NCBI GenBank assembly: GCA_036941025.1
Contig: JAYMNP010000001.1
Location: 2,564,501-2,628,500, forward strand
DNA length: 64,000 nucleotides
Origin: Lachnospiraceae bacterium JLR.KK002
Lineage (GTDB): Bacteria; Bacillota; Clostridia; Lachnospirales; Lachnospiraceae
Direction of reading: 5' to 3'
Shown here: piece by piece, positions 1 through 8,085 of the stretch
How positions within the stretch are numbered: the first letter of the stretch is position 1
Layout: each line of letters starts with the position of its first letter
Notes under the pieces: generated by a model
Database searches by the model: none
What the model was told of the DNA's origin: nothing
What the model saw: only the letters and a program-made list of their open reading frames with translations
Program-made: the position numbers and the translations under genes

Positions 1-470
1 AATAATTCCCGGTATTTGTACGGGGTATTCAAATCAAAAATAAAAATCCCTCCTGGGTCGAGATAATTATTGACCAGATGAAATACCTTCAGAAGTTCTT
101 CTTCCTCCAGAATATAATTCAGAGAATCACAGACGCTTACCACGGCTTTCACCGTTCCATACAGCTCAAATTCCCGCATATCCTGCAAAAGATACAGAAT
201 ATCCGGCTCCTTTCCCATTCCGTCTCCGGAGCCTGCGGCCTCCCCTGCAATTCGGAGCATTTCCTCCGAATTGTCCACGCCTATCATATCATAACCTGCC
301 TCAGACAGAAGCCTGGTCATATTCCCGGTACCGCAGCCAAGTTCCAGCACCAGTCCTTCTTCCACCCCGTACTCTTTCAGCAGACCGGTCAGATACCTGC
401 TCCATGCTTCATAGGGCACATCGTCCATAAACATATCGTATACCTGGGCAAATCCTGTATATGCTTCCAT
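1..470 (-). CDS. Class I SAM-dependent methyltransferase (partial)
   Basis: The gene runs off the left window edge, so only the first 156 residues are visible. The start at 470 (MEAYTGFAQVYD) lies a few bases after a GGAGG ribosome site. Motif I is clear (VLELGCGTGNMTRLL, about residues 42-56), followed by the acidic strand GVDNSEEML that normally holds the ribose of S-adenosylmethionine. The later segment SVCDSLNYI fits the Methyltransf_25-like group. Family membership rests on these motifs. The methyl acceptor cannot be told from the sequence, and no neighbour points to a pathway. Confidence 0.85.
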   Translation of the reverse strand, partial: MEAYTGFAQVYDMFMDDVPYEAWSRYLTGLLKEYGVEEGLVLELGCGTGNMTRLLSEAGYDMIGVDNSEEMLRIAGEAAGSGDGMGKEPDILYLLQDMREFELYGTVKAVVSVCDSLNYILEEEELLKVFHLVNNYLDPGGIFIFDLNTPYKYREL

Positions 471-599
471 TCCAGCCTCCCATCCGGCGCCAGGGAAATC
501 AGCCCTGACATTCTGAATGCTTTTTCTTGATTATTTATTTCAGAAAATGTATACTGTTTTTATTATAGTAAAAACAATCACGTTTTGCAAGGAGCCTTT

Positions 600-1667
600 A
601 TGAGTGAAAATAATTACATCTCCGGACACATCCGCCGGGTATATGCCAGGCGTCTGGTCTCTCCGGTTCTCTACCTGATTCTTCTCATCATTCTGTGGCT
701 GGCCTTTCCCATGTACAATATCCTGTTTCCCCGGACACTGGCCGCTGCGGACGATTTAAATATATATACGGACCACCATTCCTCTTATGTGGAAACAACG
801 CTGTCCGACCTGTATTTCACCGGATATACCGGAAGTTTTCTGGGCCGTACTTCCAGTTATTATTATTACTGCATGAGGAATGGCCGGTGCACCATCGTCC
901 TGCTGTCCCCGTCCACCTGTGAGGAAGGGCTTCCCTTTATAGAGTCCGTTCACATCCGCGGCAGAGTGATGGAAGGAACTCCGGATTTCCATACATTGCT
1001 GGAGCACCTGGCCAAAGACTTAAACTGGACAGAAAAAGGGATAAAGGAAAAAGTAAATTCCTGTTTTATCAGTGAACCTGCTTTTGGTCTTATTCCAGGT
1101 GCGGTTCTGGTACTGGTCTGCTTTTCCACAGGAGCCTATACCCTCTTTCGCATTCTCCTGGATCTTCTCTATATCCGGTTCCCGGTGTTTGCCCCTGCCT
1201 GCCGGCAGCTGGGCCGTTTCGGCAAACCGGGGGAACTCCTTGCCCAGGCGGAAACAGAGCTTGCCACGCTGCCCCAGCTTGCCACCGAAGACATGTTTAT
1301 TACGGAACATTATTTTATTGTACTGGCCAATTACGGCGCCGCTGTTATTCCCATACAGGAAATGCTGTGGATTTACAAGCATTCTACCCTCCATAAGATT
1401 CTGTGGCATCACTTCAGCATTTCCTATACGCTGCATGTTACCGCCAGAAAGCATTTGTATTTCCAGTGCCCCAAAAATATGAAATCCGATATAGACGGTA
1501 TCATGGACTACCTGGCGGAGGCAAATCACGATATTCTGGTGGGATTCAGTGAGGAAAACCGGCTCAAAGTCCACGGAGCCAGCCCGTATCCTCATCAGAT
1601 AGAAAAAATTTTTTCTTTTATGAAAAAAATAAGAAAATCAAAACCGCAGAATCCTGAAAATTCTTAA
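600..1667 (+). CDS. Uncharacterised two-span membrane protein
   Basis: A 355-residue protein I do not recognise. The ATG at 600 is preferred to the upstream TTG at 585 because AAGGAG at 589-594 is spaced correctly for it. A hydrophobic segment near residues 20-45 (PVLYLILLIILWLAFPMYNILF) and a second near 163-190 (PGAVLVLVCFSTGAYTLF) suggest two membrane spans. They flank an extracytoplasmic domain of about 115 residues, and a cytoplasmic C-terminal domain follows. The gene stands alone, divergent from the methyltransferase and convergent with the DUF1002 gene. No catalytic motif was seen, so no function is proposed. Confidence 0.7.
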   Translation: MSENNYISGHIRRVYARRLVSPVLYLILLIILWLAFPMYNILFPRTLAAADDLNIYTDHHSSYVETTLSDLYFTGYTGSFLGRTSSYYYYCMRNGRCTIVLLSPSTCEEGLPFIESVHIRGRVMEGTPDFHTLLEHLAKDLNWTEKGIKEKVNSCFISEPAFGLIPGAVLVLVCFSTGAYTLFRILLDLLYIRFPVFAPACRQLGRFGKPGELLAQAETELATLPQLATEDMFITEHYFIVLANYGAAVIPIQEMLWIYKHSTLHKILWHHFSISYTLHVTARKHLYFQCPKNMKSDIDGIMDYLAEANHDILVGFSEENRLKVHGASPYPHQIEKIFSFMKKIRKSKPQNPENS

Positions 1668-1740
1668 CTTCTGCTGTCAGGAAAATAAAAAGATAATTAT
1701 GCGCATTTTCTGCGCGTAAACAGATTGTGCAGTAATAACT

Positions 1741-1775
1741 TTCCGCTCCGAGAAAACACATTTCACGGAGCGGAA
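1741..1775. terminator. Inverted repeat between convergent genes
   Basis: TTCCGCTCCG and CGGAGCGGAA form a perfect 10-bp stem around a short A-rich loop. It lies between the stop of the + gene (1667) and the stop of the - gene (1822). The T-tracts on both sides are weak, so a bidirectional terminator is likely but not certain. A second hairpin, TTCCTGAAAAT/ATTTTCAGGAA, sits at about 1803-1827 over the end of the minus-strand gene. Confidence 0.55.
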
Positions 1776-1821
1776 ACACACATAATAATTCATATTCTGA
1801 AAATTCCTGAAAATCAGATTT

Positions 1822-2841
1822 TCAGGAAAACAGACCTTTGAAAAAATCCAGAACAGAACGGAAGAAATCTGCCACTTTATCAAAAATGCTTCCCGCATCC
1901 ATATGAGAGAGCTTCTCATACAGTGCTTCCGCCTGGCTCTTAATGGAGTCCAAATCCAAATCAAGCTGGCCGATTTTTTTCAACAGTTCTGTCAGTTCGG
2001 CTACTTCTTCCTCTGTCAGACTGATATCAAACTGACTGCAGGCCTTTGCAATGGTTTCCTTTATCTCCTGTTCGGATTTCAGGCCCTTTTCAATGACTTC
2101 CTGCTTCAGATATGCAACAAGTTCTTCCGCTTTTTCAGAATCCCCCACGGTCTCTGCCAGATCTCCGGTGAGCACCAGTTCGTTCAATGCGGTATCCATG
2201 CTTTCTTCGGAAACCTTCACTCCGGTCATGTCGGAATATGCTTTCATGGCTCCTACCAGCGCCGCTGTCCCTGATATGGGAACAGGCCCTGCCACTATAA
2301 TATCCGCATCGGTAATTCCGGCGGTAATCAGGGCATTTTTATACATACCGATGGTACAGTAGGAAATATTTTTGGTGGTAATATTAATCCCGTTTCCTTC
2401 TTCTCTCTTTACCACCAGTACCGAAGACAGCGCCCGCGTCCCAATCTTGCCGGCCGCCACATATTCTCCCAGATATTCATGTTCTTCTTCGTTGGTAATG
2501 TAAATCACATCATACTCGGAAAGCTCCGCCTCGTTTACCCCCAGAAGTTCCAGAACCGTCCTCTGCTGCTCCGGCGTCAGATTTGCCCCCAGCGCAAGAT
2601 AAGGTTTATCTTCTTTGGTAATGGGCTCCGTAACTTCGCCCGGCTGATTCAGAACATCCGATTCCCTGTCAGAAACATCTTCCTCTTTTCTTCCTTCTTC
2701 CAGTACCTCCTCGCCGGAATTTTCCGGCCCCGGACTCACCTCTTTTTCATCGGTCTGAGACGCCCGCACCTGTGCCGGTATTGCGAATACTGTCACAAGC
2801 GCCAGTAACAGACTCAACAGTTGTTTTCTGTGCTTTTTCAT
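1822..2841 (-). CDS. DUF1002 family secreted protein
   Basis: A 339-residue protein with a signal peptide (MKKHRKQLLSLLLALVTVFA...VRAS), so it is probably exported. A Glu/Ser/Pro-rich linker follows (about residues 30-80), then a DUF1002 domain. Typical elements of that domain are ALGANLTPEQQRTVLELLGV, the RALSSVLVVKREEGNGI segment and VAGPVPISGTAALVGAMKAY. The start is supported by GGAGGGTAACA directly upstream. DUF1002 has no established biochemical role. The downstream end has a short hydrophobic/helical tail (FRSVLDFFKGLFS). It may be cotranscribed with the hydrolase gene ending 95 bases upstream. Confidence 0.85.
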   Translation of the reverse strand: MKKHRKQLLSLLLALVTVFAIPAQVRASQTDEKEVSPGPENSGEEVLEEGRKEEDVSDRESDVLNQPGEVTEPITKEDKPYLALGANLTPEQQRTVLELLGVNEAELSEYDVIYITNEEEHEYLGEYVAAGKIGTRALSSVLVVKREEGNGINITTKNISYCTIGMYKNALITAGITDADIIVAGPVPISGTAALVGAMKAYSDMTGVKVSEESMDTALNELVLTGDLAETVGDSEKAEELVAYLKQEVIEKGLKSEQEIKETIAKACSQFDISLTEEEVAELTELLKKIGQLDLDLDSIKSQAEALYEKLSHMDAGSIFDKVADFFRSVLDFFKGLFS

Positions 2842-2936
2842 TGTTACCCTCCATTCTGCCTCTTCTTCTTAGCCTCCGTACCTCTAAAAAGCACCTGCCG
2901 CATGCTACCTTTATGCTTCCAAAAGGCCCATGATAT

Positions 2937-3869
2937 TTACTGCATTCTCGCCTGTATCCATTCATAAATGTCGGCGTATACCTGTTCCCGGTCCACCTCA
3001 TTTAAAATTTCGTGGCGGTCTGTGGGATAGAGTCTGCAGGTTATATCCGTAATGCCTGCCTTTTTATATCTCTCATACACTGCTCTTACACCTGCACCGT
3101 AATTTCCCACCGGGTCGTCCTCTCCGGCTACCAGTAAAAGGGGCAGGCTGCGGGGAATGGCATTGATATTGGCCGGCCGGCTGATATAATGTATGGTGTC
3201 AAACAGGTTGTAAAATCCGTTTAATGTAAAATGAAAGGTACAGCGGGGTTCTCTGTTATAGGCTTCCACAATTTCCCGGTCTTTGGTCAGCCAGGCATTG
3301 GGCCGATTTTCTCTCTGAAATCTCTGGTTATAAGTGGCAAAAGCCATTTTGTCCACCAGTTTGCTACGGTAATGCCAGCCCCGGAACAGAGCCAGAACCC
3401 GGCAGATTTCTTTCCCGGCCACAGCCGCAACAACGGGCTGGTTTCCTGTTCCCATAATCACCGCTCCCTGCAGGCCGCAACCGTATTTCGCCAGATATTT
3501 CCGCAACAGGAAAGAACCCATACTGTGGCCCAGCATGAAATAAGGCGTACCGGGATGTTCTTTCTGAATCATTCTGCGCAGACGGTCCAGATCTTTTACC
3601 ACAATGTCGCTGCCGCCCTTATCTGCAAAATATCCCCACAGTTCCTGGGATTTTACGGACTTCCCATGGCCCAGATGGTCATTTCCCACCACCATAAAGC
3701 CCTGTTCTGTCATGAATTCTGCAAATTTTTCATATCTTTCCACATATTCTATCATGCCATGGCTGATTTGCAGGATTCCTTTCACTTCACCATTTTCAGG
3801 CTCCCACTTTACCCCGTGAATCCTGGTCGCCTTATCTGCTGACTGAAACTGAAATGTTCTTTTTTTCAT
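2937..3869 (-). CDS. Alpha/beta hydrolase, lysophospholipase/monoacylglycerol lipase type
   Basis: A 310-residue cytoplasmic hydrolase of the serine lipase (Hydrolase_4/PldB) group. The nucleophile elbow GHSMGS is near residue 118, and LQISHGMIEYVERYE near residue 32 provides the HG oxyanion strand. The acid is probably the Asp in LLVAGEDDPVGNYG, and the catalytic His lies in YPTDRHEILNE near the C-terminus. The start follows GGAGGTAAGAG. The protein is expected to hydrolyse ester bonds of lysolipids or monoacylglycerols, but the substrate is not shown by the sequence. It lies between the chemoreceptor-like gene and the DUF1002 gene, all on the minus strand. Confidence 0.88.
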   Translation of the reverse strand: MKKRTFQFQSADKATRIHGVKWEPENGEVKGILQISHGMIEYVERYEKFAEFMTEQGFMVVGNDHLGHGKSVKSQELWGYFADKGGSDIVVKDLDRLRRMIQKEHPGTPYFMLGHSMGSFLLRKYLAKYGCGLQGAVIMGTGNQPVVAAVAGKEICRVLALFRGWHYRSKLVDKMAFATYNQRFQRENRPNAWLTKDREIVEAYNREPRCTFHFTLNGFYNLFDTIHYISRPANINAIPRSLPLLLVAGEDDPVGNYGAGVRAVYERYKKAGITDITCRLYPTDRHEILNEVDREQVYADIYEWIQARMQ

Positions 3870-3890
3870 CTCTTACCTCCTGACAGTCCG

Positions 3891-4874
3891 TCACTGTCTG
3901 ATTTCCTCTCCCACAGCCCGGAGCCATTCTTCCACCTCTCTGGCCTTCCCCCGGAGATTTTCCAGTGTCTCCTGCTGTCTGGTAAAGGTCTGCCCCGCCT
4001 GTTTTACCACTTCCTGGGCGGTATCATACTGTTTGCTCACCAGTTCGCTGTCGCTGATGGACTGCTCCAGCGTTCCGGTAACTGTGCGTATTTCCGAAAC
4101 CAGGTTACGTGTCTCCGATTCTTCCAGCCTGGAAGCGTAAACACCGAATCCCTCGGCTGCTTTTTCCAGCCGTGCATTATGTTCTTTCCAGATTTGGGTC
4201 AGGTAAACTACCTGCACTTCCGCTTCTTCCAGCCGTTCTTCCATCCGCTTCATTTTCTCAGCCATAAAAGAAGCCGCCTGATGATATTTTCCGGAAAGAT
4301 CCCGTACTTTTTCCGCCGCTTCCACAAATTTCACGCCGTCTTCTCCCAGTCTTCCTGCTTCAATGGCCGCATTCAGGGAAAGAATGCCCATCTGCTTCTC
4401 CATTTCTTCCATTTCACCAATACGCTGATCCATCTCGCCCATTTCCTGGCGCATCCCTGTTGCCGCCAGCTCCAGAACTTCTTCCGGGGAGGTGAGTTTT
4501 CTTCCCTGGCTTATCATTTCCAGCAGTTCCTGTTCCCGTCTGCAGATTCCTTCCAGAGACCTCTGGTACATACCGTCTGTTTTTTCCGCTCTGTCCGCCA
4601 GAACCTGAATCTGCTTCTGCAGACCCCGGTTCTTTTCATTCTGCTTTCTGGCCTCCTGGGCTGCTTCTTTTACTGTTTCCAGCACTTTTTCCATCTGGCT
4701 GTCCAGTTCATTCTGTTTTTCTTCCATGGCAGCAATTCCTGTCCGGGTTTCTTTCTGCACCACTTGCATTTTATCTGTCACCTCTGATAATTTCTTCAAA
4801 TATTTATCTGCTTCTTCCTGTCTGGCAAGCACTTCCTGCTCCAGCTCCTCCTGTTTTTTTCCTATTCCAAACAT
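3891..4874 (-). CDS. Soluble methyl-accepting chemotaxis-like coiled-coil protein
   Basis: About 327 residues, almost entirely heptad-like coiled coil. A receptor-tip motif (GILSLNAAIEAGRLGEDGVKF, about residues 168-188) is close to the MCP hairpin tip that contacts CheA and CheW. There is no transmembrane segment and no obvious sensor domain, so it is a cytoplasmic receptor-like protein. The ATG at 4874 (MFGIGKKQEE) is preferred to a TTG seven codons upstream because AAAGGGG precedes it. The leader carries three tandem 41-bp hairpin repeats and an extended -10 promoter. Other chemoreceptors in the window (35550, 62477) suggest a chemotactic host. Confidence 0.75.
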   Translation of the reverse strand: MFGIGKKQEELEQEVLARQEEADKYLKKLSEVTDKMQVVQKETRTGIAAMEEKQNELDSQMEKVLETVKEAAQEARKQNEKNRGLQKQIQVLADRAEKTDGMYQRSLEGICRREQELLEMISQGRKLTSPEEVLELAATGMRQEMGEMDQRIGEMEEMEKQMGILSLNAAIEAGRLGEDGVKFVEAAEKVRDLSGKYHQAASFMAEKMKRMEERLEEAEVQVVYLTQIWKEHNARLEKAAEGFGVYASRLEESETRNLVSEIRTVTGTLEQSISDSELVSKQYDTAQEVVKQAGQTFTRQQETLENLRGKAREVEEWLRAVGEEIRQ

Positions 4875-4930
4875 CCGGCTTCCCCTTTCTTCCAAAAGTA
4901 TCCTCTGTTTTGTTTTTCATTCTGTCAGGG

Positions 4931-5080
4931 CCCTTCCTCGCAGGCATTCCGGGCTCCTCCCGCTTTGCAGGCCCCTCCTCGCAGGCATTCTGGGCTCCTC
5001 CCGCTTTGCGGGCCCCTCCTCGCAGGCATTCTGGAGTCCTCCTATAGCCATCAGGGCTCCTCCCGCTTTGCGGGCCTCTC
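4931..5080. repeat. 41-bp tandem repeat with CCCGC-TTT-GCGGG hairpins
   Basis: GCAGGCATTC recurs at 4940, 4981 and 5022, giving a 41-bp period. Each unit ends in a small hairpin such as CCCGCTTTGCGGG (5062-5074 in the most upstream, partial unit). Read on the minus strand, each full unit carries GGGAGGAGCCC followed within a few bases by an ATG. The leader of the minus-strand receptor-like gene therefore contains several ribosome-site-plus-start look-alikes in different frames. The same hairpin-plus-GAGGAG unit occurs once in the pncB leader at 25782-25816. Confidence 0.85.
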
Positions 5081-5092
5081 CTCATGGCAAAT

Positions 5093-5101
5093 ATTATATC
5101 A
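5093..5101 (-). promoter_or_regulatory. Extended -10 promoter of the receptor-like gene
   Basis: Read on the minus strand this is TGATATAAT, a TGnTATAAT extended -10 element. It lies nine bases before the GAGGAG of the first leader repeat. No good -35 is visible 17 bases further upstream, which is usual for extended -10 promoters. Confidence 0.6.
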
Positions 5102-5115
5102 CTTTTATGGTGAAT

Positions 5116-6879
5116 CTAACAGTAGTTCTTTACAATTATCTGCAGGGTTTCCTGTCCATTGTATACGTTTATGTCCGGATAGTACAGAAAAGACACCCGA
5201 ATTCCGCCGTCCTGGCCGTCCATGGTCTGCTCCAGTGCCTGACGTCCGTATTTTTCTCTGAGGAAATCCAGGAAGGGTTCTGTCTGTCCGAAACAGACTG
5301 CATTCATTCTGGTTCCGCCCTGGCTTTCCACCTGCATCCGGCACACGTTACGGTTCTTCCCGAACACGCCCAGAGACAGGATATGTATATTTTTATCTGC
5401 AAATACCGGTTTTTCATTGGCTTTCCCGAAAGGTTCCAGCAGATTCAGTTCTTCAGTCAGTTCTCTGGTAATATAGTCCAGAGGCATGGGGACGTCTATG
5501 ACAATTTTCCCCCGCAGTTCTTCCTCTGTCAAAACAGTGGTTTCATTCAGCTTCCGGCGGAACAGTTCCACATGTTCCTCCGGCATGGACAGGCCTGCCG
5601 CCATGGGATGGCCTCCGAACCGGGTAAAGAGTTCTTTGCACCTGGTCATTTCCTCATACATGGAATAACTCTCGATGGAGCGTCCGGAGCCTTTGACTCC
5701 TTCCTCGCTTCTGGTCAGTACAAACACCGGACGGTGATACCGTTCCCGAATCCGCCCCGCAATGATACCCGCCAGACTTTCATGGCAGTCCGGCAGATAA
5801 ATCACCAGTACTTTATCCTGTTTCAGGGAGGTCTGCTCCACCAGCCTGACAGCCTGTTCCACGCCCTGCTCTGTCAGTTCTTTGCGGCTGGCATTCAAAT
5901 CATATAAATCCCTGGCATATTCTGTCGCCGTATGAGGGTTGTCTGCCAGAAGCAGCTCCAGCGCCCGTCTGGCAGTGTCCAGCCTTCCGCTGGCATTCAT
6001 ACAGGGCCCCAGCACGAATCCTATGTGATATGCTTTGATTTTTCCCATTTCTATCTGATTACATGCAGCCAGCGCCCGCATACCATAATTATTAGTATGA
6101 TTCAGCATGTTCAGGCCTTCTTTTACCAGGATTCTGTTTTCCCCGGTCAGCTCCATCACATCTCCTACGGTGGCAAAGGCCGCATTTTCCAGAAAAGCCA
6201 TTGCTTCTTCCTGGGGATATCCCGATTTTCTGTAAAGTACCTGTACCAGCTTGAAAGCCACAGCCGCGCCGCACAAATTTTTAAAGGGGTAGGGACAGTC
6301 CGGCTGTTTGGGATTTACCACTGCGTCTGCCGGCGGAACCTGATATATCTTTTTCCCATCTGATGATTCCTCATAGGGAACCTCGTGATGATCCGTAAGA
6401 ATGACAGTCATTCCCAGTTCTTTTGCCAGGGACACCTCTGCTGCGGCCGCAATACCGTTGTCACATGTCAGAATCGTGTCCACCCCCTCCGCCATTGCCT
6501 GGCGTACCAGACGCTCATTCAGACCGTATCCGTCTGCAATCCTGTCGGGAATGGCATAATCCACCTCTGCATGACAGCGGCGCAGCGCGGAATACAAAAT
6601 ATATACCGACTGCACTCCGTCAATATCATAATCCCCTAATATGCGGATTTTTTTCTTTTTCTGCAACTTTTCCTGCAAAATGGCTGCTGCCCGCTCCATA
6701 TCTTTCATTTCCTCCGGAGCATGAAGATGTTCCAGTGTTCCATGAAGATATTCATCTATGGCCTGCTCTCCCAGAACTTCACGGTTTCTGATAATTCTTG
6801 CCGTCACCTGGTCAATGCCGAACCGCTCTGCAATTTTCTTAAAATCCGCCCGTTTGGCAGACACCACCCATTTTTCCAT
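5116..6879 (-). CDS. recJ: Single-stranded-DNA exonuclease RecJ
   Basis: A 587-residue DHH-family 5'-3' exonuclease that degrades single-stranded DNA in recombination and repair. The metal-binding motifs appear in order: LGDYDIDG (residues 81-88), TCDNGI (138-143) and ILTDHH (160-165). The RecJ-typical segment GPCMNASGRLDTARRALELL and the DHHA1 region (GSGRSIESYSMYEE and FGGHPMAAGLS) follow. A RecJ OB domain makes up the C-terminus. Length is normal for Firmicutes RecJ. The gene is divergent from nrnA, another DHH phosphoesterase, and the two share a 185-bp intergenic region with repeated palindromes. Confidence 0.95.
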   Translation of the reverse strand: MEKWVVSAKRADFKKIAERFGIDQVTARIIRNREVLGEQAIDEYLHGTLEHLHAPEEMKDMERAAAILQEKLQKKKKIRILGDYDIDGVQSVYILYSALRRCHAEVDYAIPDRIADGYGLNERLVRQAMAEGVDTILTCDNGIAAAAEVSLAKELGMTVILTDHHEVPYEESSDGKKIYQVPPADAVVNPKQPDCPYPFKNLCGAAVAFKLVQVLYRKSGYPQEEAMAFLENAAFATVGDVMELTGENRILVKEGLNMLNHTNNYGMRALAACNQIEMGKIKAYHIGFVLGPCMNASGRLDTARRALELLLADNPHTATEYARDLYDLNASRKELTEQGVEQAVRLVEQTSLKQDKVLVIYLPDCHESLAGIIAGRIRERYHRPVFVLTRSEEGVKGSGRSIESYSMYEEMTRCKELFTRFGGHPMAAGLSMPEEHVELFRRKLNETTVLTEEELRGKIVIDVPMPLDYITRELTEELNLLEPFGKANEKPVFADKNIHILSLGVFGKNRNVCRMQVESQGGTRMNAVCFGQTEPFLDFLREKYGRQALEQTMDGQDGGIRVSFLYYPDINVYNGQETLQIIVKNYC

Positions 6880-6942
6880 TCAGATATCATCCTTTCACTT
6901 TTGAATCATAACAAAATGTAATGACTTTTTCAAGAAAATATA

Positions 6943-7040
6943 GTATAATATCGGCTGATATTATACGCGCCCCCGTGCGCATCTGTAACCATGCCTGGGA
7001 TTGCTTTGCAATCCTGGTATAATATCGGCTGATATTATAC
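6943..7040. repeat. Two identical 24-bp palindromes in the recJ-nrnA divergent region
   Basis: GTATAATATC-GGCT-GATATTATAC occurs at 6943-6966 and again at 7017-7040, 74 bp apart, with no mismatch. Each palindrome contains TATAAT on both strands. Between them lies a further hairpin, GGATTGC-TTT-GCAATCC (6998-7014). The second copy begins with TGGTATAAT, an extended -10 placed correctly for nrnA. The arms may be operators, paired promoters or the ends of a small mobile unit; the sequence does not decide between these. Confidence 0.8.
7015..7023 (+). promoter_or_regulatory. Extended -10 promoter of nrnA
   Basis: TGGTATAAT lies 42 bases before the nrnA ATG, inside the second 24-bp palindrome. 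A factor binding the palindrome would therefore cover the -10. The ribosome site AAAGGGAG follows at 7051-7058. Confidence 0.55.
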
Positions 7041-7064
7041 CATATTTCAGAAAGGGAGTTTTCC

Positions 7065-8048
7065 ATGAATCCGTTAGAATTAGCAGATATTTTGAGAAAT
7101 CACACTGTATTTATACAGACTCATAATTTTCCGGACCCGGACGCCATTTCCAGTGCTTTCGGCCTGCAGCAGTTTCTGGCTTATCACAAGATACCCGCAA
7201 CCTTATGTTACGACGGGAAAATCGACCGTCTCAGCGCAAAAAAAATGTTAGATACTTTTGGGATTACCATGTTTTCCAAAGACGTGCTTTCTGATATGGA
7301 GGAAGATGACCTGATTGTCCTGGTGGATTCCCAGAAAATGAACAGTAACGTAACAGACCTGATTGGGGACGAAGTGGCGTGCATTGACCACCATCCCATT
7401 TTCTTCCAATATGATTATCTGTATCAGGATATTCAGAAAGTGGGCGCCTGCGCCTCCATCATTGCTTCTTATTATAAAAATACAGACACTCCCATTTCAC
7501 CGGAATGTGCTGCTGCCCTGGCTTACGGTATTAAGATGGATACTGCTGATTTCACCCGCGGAACCTCCGCACTGGACACGGAAATGCTGTCTTTTCTGTT
7601 TCCCCATGCCAGATGGGAACTGGTAACCAGTATGTATTCCAACACCATGGAATTTGATGATTTGCGGGCATATGGAGCAGCCATCCAGAATATACAGATT
7701 TTCGGAGGTACAGGCTTTGCCTATATTCCCTTCAATTGCGCCCAGGCTCTGATTGCCATTATTTCTGATTTTATCCTGTCTCTGGATGTGGTGGACATTG
7801 CAATTATCTACGCCATGCAGACAGACGGCATTCGTTTTTCCGTGCGCTGTGAGCAGAACCGGATTCATGCGGGGAACCTGATTTCCCAGGTTCTGCGGCC
7901 CTTTGGAAGCGGCGGCGGACATCCCTCCATGGCAGGCGGAATGATTCCTGCAGCCAGCACACATTTACTGGGAGAAGATATACACACTTCCATTCAGGAT
8001 GCTTTTCTGCATACCATCGAGAAAATGGAACAGGAGCTGCCGCATTAA
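7065..8048 (+). CDS. nrnA: Bifunctional oligoribonuclease / pAp phosphatase NrnA-like
   Basis: A 327-residue DHH-DHHA1 phosphoesterase. In Firmicutes, NrnA finishes RNA decay by degrading nanoRNAs and also removes 3'-phosphoadenosine 5'-phosphate. The visible metal motifs are HNFPDPDAISS (residues 20-30), VLVDSQ (about 87-92) and CIDHHPIFF (about 105-113). The substrate loop FGSGGGHPSMAGG is near residue 285. The start is set by AAAGGGAG 6 bases upstream. It sits back to back with recJ. The assignment to NrnA rather than another DHH phosphodiesterase rests on length and domain order. Confidence 0.85.
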   Translation: MNPLELADILRNHTVFIQTHNFPDPDAISSAFGLQQFLAYHKIPATLCYDGKIDRLSAKKMLDTFGITMFSKDVLSDMEEDDLIVLVDSQKMNSNVTDLIGDEVACIDHHPIFFQYDYLYQDIQKVGACASIIASYYKNTDTPISPECAAALAYGIKMDTADFTRGTSALDTEMLSFLFPHARWELVTSMYSNTMEFDDLRAYGAAIQNIQIFGGTGFAYIPFNCAQALIAIISDFILSLDVVDIAIIYAMQTDGIRFSVRCEQNRIHAGNLISQVLRPFGSGGGHPSMAGGMIPAASTHLLGEDIHTSIQDAFLHTIEKMEQELPH

Positions 8049-8076
8049 CGATTAAACAGGAGAATATGAATTGATA

Positions 8077-8085
8077 TGTTATAAT
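8077..8085 (+). promoter_or_regulatory. Extended -10 promoter of the 8.1-kb non-coding transcript
   Basis: TGTTATAAT lies 29 bases after the nrnA stop. The same element, with the same flanking AATATG/GATATG context, drives the toxin locus at 23949. No protein-coding gene follows it before the terminator at 8307-8356. Confidence 0.55.

Noticed and set aside
585-599. TTG at 585 as the start of the first + strand gene
   Set aside because: AAGGAG lies between it and the ATG at 600, so the ATG is the better start.
1072-1482. Long alternative frames inside the first membrane-protein gene and similar overlapping frames elsewhere
   Set aside because: They lack ribosome sites and lie wholly inside supported genes; codon use and protein composition are those of shadow frames.
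4931-5080. CRISPR-like array at the 41-bp repeats
   Set aside because: The repeats are contiguous tandem copies without unique spacers, and no cas genes are present.
4804-5085. 93-codon frame over the 41-bp repeats and receptor gene start
   Set aside because: It overlaps a supported gene in another frame and is made largely of the GC-rich repeat, with no protein-like conservation visible.
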